Below, piece by piece: positions 1 to 4,500 of a DNA stretch of 7,154 nucleotides. Source of the DNA: an uncultured Clostridia bacterium (GTDB lineage Bacteria; Bacillota; Clostridia; UBA1381); assembly GCA_910578235.1 (NCBI GenBank), contig CAJTPP010000043.1:6875-14028 (forward strand), read 5' to 3'. The notes beneath the pieces were generated by a model. That model was not told where the DNA came from, did no database searches, and saw nothing but the letters and a program-made list of their open reading frames with translations. How positions within the stretch are numbered: the first letter of the stretch is position 1; each line of letters begins with the position of its first letter. The position numbers were made by a program, and so were the translations under genes.

Positions 1-1
1 A

Positions 2-1576
2 ACGGCTATCGCCGTAAGCAAATATCGTAAACATCAGAAGTCCGTACGTGAGGAAGAGCTTGCCCTTGCAAACAAGCACGCGTATATTACCGGCGGAGGG
101 CTTTCCGCGCTCGCTTCAGCTCTGTATCTTATACGCGACTGCGGCTTTACGCCGTCGCATGTGCATATCTTTACCGGCGGTGAATATATGCGGGGCAACG
201 AAAAAACAGGTTATATCTGCCGCAGAGGAAAAATTATAAGCAGTATTAACAGCATGAATTTCTTTGAGCTGATGAGCGATGTAAATTCCATTGATATTCC
301 CGACCTGACAGTAGCGGATGAAATTCTTAACATTTACCGCGCAAACCCTTCCATGAGAAATATCACCTTTATAGACGATGATAGCAATGTGATTGACATA
401 TCACAAATAAAGCTTGAAAAAGAGCACAGAAAAGCAGTGCTTTCACTCATGCAGCTGAAAAAAGAAAAACTGCAAAGCATTTCACTGTGCGATGCTCTGC
501 CGCATGATTTCTTTGAAACACATTTCTGGAAACTTTTCCGTACAGCATATGATTTCAGCGCTGATTCCAACGCGTTTGAGTTTATAAGCTGTATATCATA
601 TATAAACGACATACTGTCAGGAACACTCCCGGGTGATTTTGACCGTCATGAGGAAATAATCGAACCGCTCAGGGCGCATCTTATAAAATGTAATGCGGAT
701 TTAAAAGAAAACGCATCCGTTACTGATATTGACTTTAATAACGGCAAAGCGGACGCAATACATTTTACAGACCGCAATATACGCAAAACAGTGTATCTCA
801 ACGAAGGGGATATATGCATATTCCCTACTGATGAAATGGCTCAATGCGAAGCCTTTGGCAGCTTTAACGAGTGTGTGCCAAAGACGTTTTCATCTCCGTA
901 CGAATTGTGGGAAAAACTTTCTCAGAAGCATCCCGCATTCAAGGATCCTTCCGTATTTTTTGATGAGTTTGACGGAGATATGTCTGTGGAATTTACCGTC
1001 ACTCTTTCAAACAGCCTTCTGCCCGAACTTATTGACAAAGTGACCTGCGGCGCGCTCGGTACGGACGGCGTTATACTTCTGGATAATTCAAGCTGGAAAC
1101 TGACAGTCTGCGCCGTTCCGCAGACACATTTTAAAAATCAGGACGATGATACCGTACTCCTTTGGGGAACCGCGTCCCGCTTCAACTGTGACGGCGAATA
1201 CTGTGAAAAACCTATGACGGAATGCAGCGGATCAGAAATACTGTATGAGCTTATTTCCTGCTTTAATCTTGCCGAGGCATGGGATGACATCAGAAAAACG
1301 GTTGTCAATGTTATTCCCTGCCACAGAAAATATGATAAATCATATTTGTCACCGGTTGCGTCAAAGTTGGAAATTATTCCTACAGGCATTGATAATATGG
1401 CAGTTTCAGGAGATTTTGCAGACAGCGACAACAGCACCGTATTTGCAGAGGAATATGCTGTAACTACTGCCCGTAACGCTGCGTACAGGCTTATGAACAA
1501 CCGCAAAAAGGTATATCAGGCAAAGCCATCGTCATGCGCTTATATAAAAAAATTGCTTAAAAGCTTGGTAAGATAA
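2..1576 (+). CDS. Oleate hydratase / MCRA-family FAD-binding protein, 5'-partial, catalytically divergent
   Basis: The frame is open from the left edge, so the true start lies outside; the ATG at 161 is internal because family-conserved sequence precedes it. 524 residues are visible (numbered from base 2); full family members are usually about 560-590. Near the N-terminus is the dinucleotide-binding motif AYITGGGLSALASALYLIRD (about residues 28-47, family form GSGLASLAAA). Further family landmarks are FFETHFWKLFRT, NEGDICIF, QTHFKNQ, KPMTECSGSEIL, NVIPC and, at the C-terminus, VFAEEYAVTTAR, which helps hold FAD. Known members add water to the cis-9 double bond of unsaturated fatty acids at the membrane. 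Here the RGGRE loop reads RRGKI (I78), the catalytic tyrosine position is C197 (same 119-residue spacing as E82-Y201 in Staphylococcus aureus OhyA), and the carboxylate-binding T-x-N aligns with C-x-V (370-372). Family membership is secure; hydratase activity is doubtful. A 24-residue polar lead (SKYRKHQKSVREEELALANK) could follow an N-terminal membrane anchor outside the window. No partner gene is visible on this strand. Confidence 0.88.
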   Translation, partial: TAIAVSKYRKHQKSVREEELALANKHAYITGGGLSALASALYLIRDCGFTPSHVHIFTGGEYMRGNEKTGYICRRGKIISSINSMNFFELMSDVNSIDIPDLTVADEILNIYRANPSMRNITFIDDDSNVIDISQIKLEKEHRKAVLSLMQLKKEKLQSISLCDALPHDFFETHFWKLFRTAYDFSADSNAFEFISCISYINDILSGTLPGDFDRHEEIIEPLRAHLIKCNADLKENASVTDIDFNNGKADAIHFTDRNIRKTVYLNEGDICIFPTDEMAQCEAFGSFNECVPKTFSSPYELWEKLSQKHPAFKDPSVFFDEFDGDMSVEFTVTLSNSLLPELIDKVTCGALGTDGVILLDNSSWKLTVCAVPQTHFKNQDDDTVLLWGTASRFNCDGEYCEKPMTECSGSEILYELISCFNLAEAWDDIRKTVVNVIPCHRKYDKSYLSPVASKLEIIPTGIDNMAVSGDFADSDNSTVFAEEYAVTTARNAAYRLMNNRKKVYQAKPSSCAYIKKLLKSLVR

Positions 1577-1597
1577 CACAAATATAACAAAATATAC

Positions 1598-1625
1598 AAA
1601 ACCCGGCGGAATACCGCCGGGTTTT
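1598..1625. terminator. Bidirectional intrinsic terminator between convergent genes
   Basis: A perfect GC-rich hairpin, CCCGGCGG (1602-1609) and CCGCCGGG (1614-1621), has a 4-base loop AATA. It is flanked by AAAA (1598-1601) and TTTT (1622-1625), so it is symmetrical and can stop transcription both ways. It lies 25 bases after the stop of the FAD protein gene and 32 bases past the stop of the small leftward gene, serving both. Confidence 0.93.
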
Positions 1626-1653
1626 ATGCTGCATGCAGATAAATGAGAATATA

Positions 1654-1914
1654 TTATTCCATTGCCTGCAAGGCAACCGAATGACCTGTCTTAAATCCGT
1701 TTATAAAGCAATGAATATTTTGTCTCTCTGTTTTTGCGCTGTAACTCGCTACAAGCTTGTCAAGCAATATTATTTGATATTCCGTCAGCAATTCACATAA
1801 ATGCTTATAATACTGATTTGTCTGATTTTTTGCCCGTATATACGCCCTGTCACGTTTCATACTGTTTTCAGACGGCTTAACAGTATTTATGTATATTTCT
1901 TCAATCGCGCTCAT
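1654..1914 (-). CDS. Small conserved protein, resembles DUF6809-type family (86 aa)
   Basis: Start chosen at the ATG at 1912-1914 because an excellent ribosome binding site (AAGGAGGGG, 1920-1928) precedes it by about 7 bases. The frame stays open upstream to 2085, but that stretch overlaps a predicted terminator and pseudoknot RNA and is not coding. The 86-residue product is cytoplasmic, with no signal peptide or membrane segment. It begins MSAIEEIYINTVKPSE and ends CFINGFKTGHSVALQAME, with a charged, probably helical middle (KRDRAYIRAKNQTNQYYKHL, then LLTEYQIILLDKLVASYS). An N-terminal EE(L/I)Y..(I/V).PSE and a C-terminal F..GF+.G segment recall the short Firmicutes family annotated DUF6809, whose function is unknown to me; this match is from memory. 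Only 33 bases separate its start from the U-tract of the nearest structured RNA, and no separate promoter is seen, so it is probably transcribed by read-through from the promoter at 2104-2132. Role unknown. Confidence 0.82.
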   Translation of the reverse strand: MSAIEEIYINTVKPSENSMKRDRAYIRAKNQTNQYYKHLCELLTEYQIILLDKLVASYSAKTERQNIHCFINGFKTGHSVALQAME

Positions 1915-1919
1915 ATTTT

Positions 1920-1928
1920 CCCCTCCTT
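1920..1928 (-). promoter_or_regulatory. Ribosome binding site deciding the start of the small gene
   Basis: On the minus strand AAGGAGGGG is followed by AAAAT and ATG; the GGAGG core is 7 bases from the start codon. This near-consensus site fixes the start at 1914 rather than at the upstream in-frame ATG ending at 2085. Confidence 0.9.
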
Positions 1929-1947
1929 TCCCGCATCTTCCGCGCAC

Positions 1948-1974
1948 AAAAAATGCGCTGCCGAAGCAACGCAT
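1948..1974 (-). terminator. Intrinsic terminator of RNA copy A (UUCG tetraloop)
   Basis: On the minus strand ATGCG-T-TGC / GCA-G-CGCAT closes a C(UUCG)G tetraloop (plus 1953-1974, loop 1962-1965) and is followed by TTTTTT. The single mismatch is a G-U wobble on this strand only. An alternative hairpin can form between the 3' arm and downstream bases (GCGCA, five U, UGUGC), which would undo the terminator. Confidence 0.88.
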
Positions 1975-2097
1975 AAAAATGCATTGCTCCTTTTGCTGCG
2001 ACACAAAATATGATAATCTACAAAAGAGTATCAAAACAGAGAATGCACTTTTTACAAGTCCACTTTGTAGATTATTTCTATTCATATTTCATGCCGC
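1948..2097 (-). ncRNA. Structured RNA copy A (about 150 nt), pseudoknot plus terminator, leader-like
   Basis: Predicted start at the G complementary to 2097, 7 bases after the -10 box. P1 pairs the 5' arm 2064-2098 with 1997-2024: TGCCGCA (2092-2098) with TGCGACA (1997-2003), CATATTT (2083-2089) with AAATATG (2006-2012), and TTTGTAGATTA (2064-2074) with TAATCTACAAA (2014-2024). P2 pairs AATGCA-C-TTTTT (2042-2053) with AAAAATGCATT (1975-1985). Because one P2 arm lies inside P1 and the other outside, the two cannot be drawn without crossing: a pseudoknot. One position in P1 is A-C on the plus strand but G-U on the minus strand, so the minus strand is the RNA. A terminator with a UUCG loop follows, then the ribosome binding site of the 86-aa gene. 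It could therefore act as a terminating leader as well as a small RNA. I cannot match it to a named RNA family. Confidence 0.78.
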
Positions 2098-2103
2098 AAA
2101 CTC

Positions 2104-2132
2104 ATTTTATCATATTAGATATGATTTGTAAA
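2104..2132 (-). promoter_or_regulatory. Sigma-A promoter of RNA copy A (and probably the 86-aa gene)
   Basis: -35 TTTACA (2127-2132), 17-base spacer, -10 TAAAAT (2104-2109) with an extended TGA just upstream (2110-2112). The predicted start is at 2097, the first paired G of helix P1, as in the other two copies. Confidence 0.82.
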
Positions 2133-2146
2133 GTGTTTCCACGCAC

Positions 2147-2180
2147 AAAAAATGTGCCGCGGCATAAACCAAGCGGCACA
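2147..2180 (-). terminator. Intrinsic terminator of RNA copy B
   Basis: TGTGCCGC (2153-2160) pairs with GCGGCACA (2173-2180) across a 12-base loop. On the minus strand it is followed by six T (A-tract 2147-2152). The start of the next promoter lies 14 bases further on. Confidence 0.88.
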
Positions 2181-2320
2181 ATAAAAACGCCTGCTTTGTC
2201 AAATGCTGCGACACATTTCAACTTTCTAATATATAATTCATTAGGTGTGACAAACAAAGCATACAGCGTTTTTTGCATAACTATACACATTTTAATTATA
2301 TATTAAGTTGAAATTGTCGC
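2147..2320 (-). ncRNA. Structured RNA copy B (about 174 nt), pseudoknot plus terminator
   Basis: Predicted start at 2320. P1 pairs TGTCGCA (2315-2321) with TGCGACA (2207-2213) and AAGTTGAAAT (2305-2314) with ATTTCAACTT (2215-2224), leaving one bulged base (2214). It can extend through an AT-rich stretch, AATTATATATTA (2294-2305) with TAATATATAATT (2227-2238). P2 pairs ACAAAGCA (2254-2261) with TGCTTTGT (2192-2199) and GCGTTTTT (2266-2273) with AAAAACGC (2183-2190), around a 4-by-1 internal loop. The arm order P1, P2, P1, P2 makes a long-helix pseudoknot. The RNA ends at its own terminator, and no open reading frame with a ribosome binding site is seen inside, so it is best read as a small RNA. 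Function and family unknown. Confidence 0.8.
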
Positions 2321-2326
2321 AAAATA

Positions 2327-2355
2327 AGTATATCACAATATCTGTAATATTGCAA
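2327..2355 (-). promoter_or_regulatory. Sigma-A promoter of RNA copy B
   Basis: -35 TTGCAA (2350-2355), 17-base spacer, -10 TATACT (2327-2332), with extended TGA (2333-2335). The predicted start is the G at 2320, the second base of the P1 motif TGCGACA. Confidence 0.85.
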
Positions 2356-2390
2356 GAAAAATAAACCTTCCCTATTCACATTTCACTCAC

Positions 2391-2425
2391 AAAAAATGTG
2401 CCGCGGCATAAACCTTAGCGGCACA
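2391..2425 (-). terminator. Intrinsic terminator of RNA copy C
   Basis: TGTGCCGC (2397-2404) pairs with GCGGCACA (2418-2425), 13-base loop in which GG and CC can pair further. Six T follow on the minus strand (A-tract 2391-2396). Confidence 0.88.
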
Positions 2426-2569
2426 ATAAAAACGCCTGCTTTGGTAAATGCTGCGACACATTCATAAAACTATTTTTCACAAATATAGTAATGACAAACA
2501 AAGCATACAGCGTTTTTTACTTATCTATATACTTATCTGCAAAAAATTTTAAGTTTTATGAATTGTCGC
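2391..2569 (-). ncRNA. Structured RNA copy C (about 179 nt), pseudoknot plus terminator
   Basis: Predicted start at 2569. P1 pairs TGTCGCA (2564-2570) with TGCGACA (2452-2458) and AGTTTTATGAAT (2552-2563) with ATTCATAAAACT (2460-2471), with the same single bulge as copy B (2459). The middle of this helix has a different sequence from copy B, yet both arms changed together. P2 pairs CAAAGCA (2499-2505) with TGCTTTG (2437-2443) and GCGTTTTT (2510-2517) with AAAAACGC (2428-2435). Helix order again gives a pseudoknot. It is the first unit of the array and is transcribed after the terminator of the 521-aa gene, from its own promoter. Family and function not recognised. Confidence 0.8.
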
Positions 2570-2575
2570 AGAATC

Positions 2576-2604
2576 AGTATATCATAACAAATGACAATTA
2601 TCCA
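2576..2604 (-). promoter_or_regulatory. Sigma-A promoter of RNA copy C
   Basis: -10 TATACT (2576-2581) with extended TGA (2582-2584), 17-base spacer, and a weak -35 TGGATA (2599-2604). Identical placement relative to helix P1 as in copies A and B supports it despite the poor -35. Confidence 0.72.
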
Positions 2605-2616
2605 CCATGTTTGCAC

Positions 2617-2659
2617 AAAAATACGGCTGTATATCATTCAAATGTATAGCCGTATTTTT
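2617..2659 (-). terminator. Intrinsic terminator of the 521-aa gene
   Basis: AAAAATACGGCT (2617-2628) pairs perfectly with AGCCGTATTTTT (2648-2659) over a 19-base loop that can fold further (CAT/ATG). Reading leftward it lies 32 bases after the stop codon at 2692 and ends in a T-tract. Being A/T symmetrical it could work in both directions. It separates the 521-aa gene from the RNA array, so the array is unlikely to be read from that gene. Confidence 0.88.
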
Positions 2660-2691
2660 ATCGAAGCGTTAAGCAAGCTTTTTATTAAATA

Positions 2692-4257
2692 TTACTTTCT
2701 TCTGCGCTTATCATATTTTCTTCTCTGATTATAGCGTTCACGCTCTTCATAATGTCTGTACTCTTCCGTTTTTCTATGACGTTTTGCCTTGTATGGCTCA
2801 TCTGCGGATTTTCTGCCGAAATTATCAATCAGTCTTTTTAATATATTGTTATCCGGAATTCTGCCCTTCTTATTCAAATACCACACAATAGCCGCCGCAC
2901 ACAGCATTAGCAAAATCGCAGCCGTCACGATAACTGCCGGCACAGCATTATTCTTTTCAGCATCAGGAGCGTCAGCTCTTTCCGATGGCGGTTCGGTCGG
3001 CTCCAGCGACTGTATCGGACCAATCATTTCAACAGGTCCTACGAGCGCGGGACGTCTTGTTGCTCTCGGTATAAATGAAGGCATCAGTTTGTCAGCGTCA
3101 GACTGCGGTGACGCGGTCTTGGTAGGCTTCAATGTCCCGGATGGCTTTGACGTGGATTTTGTCGAAGGCTTCACCGTAGCCCGAGGTTTCGACGTAACTT
3201 TCGACGAAGGCTTAGTAGTAGTCTTTGGTTTAGCCGTGGCAGTCGCTTTCGGTGTTGGCGTCGGATCTGCCAGTGTTATACTATCCTCAACGGTAAAGTC
3301 AAAAAATCTCGCCTTTCCCTGCATTTTACGCAAATGACTTGTAAGAGCGCACAGCGCAATGGAAGTAGCTTCACCATCCGCGTTGTGTCCGTTTGCGGAA
3401 AAACCGCCGTTTCGTCCCTGATACGACATAAGACCCTCAAGGGCGGTTCCTTTATTCGCCGTAAAACGATCATCTCCATCGGCGTCAATACCAACCGTGT
3501 CCAGCGCAATAATTGCCATGGCAGTGGCCCGAAGCTCGCCCCAGTCGCCGTCTTTAAGCTGCTCGGCAGATAAGTAATCAAGCGCTTTGTGTACCGCAGT
3601 CCTCGGGCTGATATCAAATGTATCTCCTGTCTCAATCTGAGTTATTGTATATGATCCGCTCGTCGCAGCATACGGAGTAAGCGCTACTATCGCTGAAGCC
3701 GTCGCATAAACGCTTCCGTCAAAACTGCCGTCCGTATTCTGGTGAGACAGTATCCCTACAATTATATCATTCCTGTTCTTCGCCGCCCAGTCAGGCACAG
3801 CGTACTGCTTTGAGTCAAGCGTTATGAGCGCCCAAGAATATCCGTTTACACCCTCTTTGTCAATCGGCGCCGCCGCGTCTCTGTAATATGTGCTGTCCGC
3901 AATAAGATCTCTGCCGCCGACATTTCTCGGTTCTCCGCCCGAAGCGAGCGTGGCGAGAGCTGTTCTCTGCATATCCGATGCGTCATTTTCCTCGTTGTAT
4001 CCCGCTGCAACATCATCCAGTCCGAGCAAATATGTGTTGTATTCATATTTTTTACCCATTCTTTTCAGGGCTGTTATATACAGGTTTGAATTATTCGTAC
4101 CAATACTGTAATGCGGGCTGTCATTTCTGTCCTTCCATTCAATCGCCTTATTCACAGCGTTTTTTAAATCGCTTTCCTTATATTCGGCATTTACATACAC
4201 GCTAAATGTAGGAAGCAGCATCACCGCGCATAAAGCCGCTATAATCCGTTTCTTCAT
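2692..4257 (-). CDS. Secreted, membrane-anchored protein with prenyltransferase/squalene-oxidase-type repeats
   Basis: 521 residues. A signal peptide (1-24, cleavage likely after YVNA) leads to an alpha-alpha toroid-like region (about 25-315). This region has repeats of the terpenoid-cyclase type: ILSHQNTDGSFDG (169-181) with a following helix, LSAEQLKDGDWG (229-240), and LMSYQGRNGGFSANG (276-290). No cyclase DxDD active-site motif is seen, so it is probably a binding or structural module rather than an enzyme; related secreted toroids occur in cobalamin-binding and surface proteins. Next come a Thr/Lys/Pro/Ser-rich linker (about 331-390, KPST/TSKP-like units), a proline-rich segment, one transmembrane helix (about 438-461, ending IVWYL) and a strongly basic, tyrosine-rich cytoplasmic tail (462-521). 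There is no LPXTG motif. The linker probably spans the cell wall, displaying the toroid outside. The start at 4257 has AGAAAGGG 9 bases upstream. It is transcribed divergently from the pectin lyase gene, which suggests but does not prove a shared role. Ligand unknown. Confidence 0.88.
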   Translation of the reverse strand: MKKRIIAALCAVMLLPTFSVYVNAEYKESDLKNAVNKAIEWKDRNDSPHYSIGTNNSNLYITALKRMGKKYEYNTYLLGLDDVAAGYNEENDASDMQRTALATLASGGEPRNVGGRDLIADSTYYRDAAAPIDKEGVNGYSWALITLDSKQYAVPDWAAKNRNDIIVGILSHQNTDGSFDGSVYATASAIVALTPYAATSGSYTITQIETGDTFDISPRTAVHKALDYLSAEQLKDGDWGELRATAMAIIALDTVGIDADGDDRFTANKGTALEGLMSYQGRNGGFSANGHNADGEATSIALCALTSHLRKMQGKARFFDFTVEDSITLADPTPTPKATATAKPKTTTKPSSKVTSKPRATVKPSTKSTSKPSGTLKPTKTASPQSDADKLMPSFIPRATRRPALVGPVEMIGPIQSLEPTEPPSERADAPDAEKNNAVPAVIVTAAILLMLCAAAIVWYLNKKGRIPDNNILKRLIDNFGRKSADEPYKAKRHRKTEEYRHYEERERYNQRRKYDKRRRK

Positions 4258-4266
4258 TTATATAAA

Positions 4267-4337
4267 CCCTTTCTGAATATTAATCAAACATTCTATATCA
4301 ATTTATTATTATACCACACTTCACCTCCTTTTTTCAA
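4267..4337 (-). promoter_or_regulatory. Promoter and ribosome binding site of the 521-aa gene
   Basis: -35 TTGAAA (4332-4337), 18-base spacer, consensus -10 TATAAT (4308-4313). Predicted start near 4301 gives a leader of about 44 bases. The ribosome binding site AGAAAGGG (4267-4274) lies 9 bases from the ATG. Confidence 0.78.
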
Positions 4338-4429
4338 CCACTATTTAGTAATAAAATATGTCTTTTTTGTTAATTTTATTGCTTTCATTAAATTTGCCGA
4401 TAAATTATACTAAAACGTCTGTTATTTTA

Positions 4430-4493
4430 TTGTCTTTTTACTCTGTTTGTGATATTATGATTAATAATGGGTTTTTATTGAACAAAAGGAGAG
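4430..4493 (+). promoter_or_regulatory. Promoter and ribosome binding site of the rhamnogalacturonan lyase gene
   Basis: -35 TTGTCT (4430-4435), 17-base spacer, -10 TATTAT (4453-4458) with extended TGA; predicted start near 4465. AAAAGGAGAG (4484-4493) is the ribosome binding site. A second possible -10, TATACT (4406-4411), lacks a good -35. Between this and the leftward promoter the DNA is AT-rich, with no clear operator palindrome. Confidence 0.75.
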
Positions 4494-4500
4494 AGATATA

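Larger units (their letters stand above)
1948..2604 (-). repeat. Tandem array of three promoter-pseudoknot RNA-terminator units
   Basis: Three units lie head to tail on the minus strand: C (2391-2604), B (2147-2355) and A (1948-2132). B and C are near-identical across the terminator hairpin, the right-hand arm of helix P2 and the TGTGTCGCAGCA junction, and share a 27-base block (2248-2274 and 2492-2518), but differ in the loops and in most of helix P1. A is shorter and more diverged. All three keep TGTGTCGCAGCA (plus-strand TGCTGCGACACA at 1994-2005, 2204-2215, 2449-2460), the same helix order, a promoter 7 bases before helix P1, and a terminator with a six-T tract. This array fills nearly all of the 777 bases between the two leftward genes. 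Short plus-strand open frames here are by-products. Confidence 0.88.

Noticed and set aside
1629..1638. Palindrome CTGCATGCAG beside the bidirectional terminator
   Set aside because: A 10-base palindrome is expected by chance at this scale and has no associated signal.
1915..2085. In-frame N-terminal extension of the small leftward gene to 143 residues
   Set aside because: It overlaps the predicted terminator and pseudoknot of RNA copy A, has no ribosome binding site at its ATG, and the start at 1914 has a near-perfect one.
1801..2306. Plus-strand open frames of 70, 80 and 98 codons over the RNA array, and a 62-codon minus-strand frame (2102-2290)
   Set aside because: No good ribosome binding sites, AT-driven composition, overlap with the structured RNAs and their promoters, and no recognisable family features.
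1948..2604. CRISPR array, insertion sequence or MITE
   Set aside because: The units are about 200-240 bases with internal promoters and terminators, no uniform spacers, no terminal inverted repeats spanning each unit, no obvious target-site duplication and no nearby transposase or cas gene.
1948..2604. Retron or reverse-transcriptase-linked RNA
   Set aside because: No reverse transcriptase gene is present on either side.
2789..3337. 182-codon plus-strand frame opposite the 521-aa gene
   Set aside because: It is the shadow of the Thr/Pro-rich linker and tail; the opposite frame has a signal peptide, toroid repeats and a ribosome binding site.
4321..4330. AAGGAGGTGA on the minus strand, a perfect Shine-Dalgarno-like sequence
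   Set aside because: It lies in the promoter spacer upstream of the transcription start and is followed only by a frame of a few codons (GTG to TAG).
4369..4437. Imperfect direct repeat GTTAATTTTATTG...CTTT / GTTATTTTATTGTCTTT in the divergent promoter region
   Set aside because: Low-complexity AT-rich sequence without dyad symmetry; not enough to call an operator.
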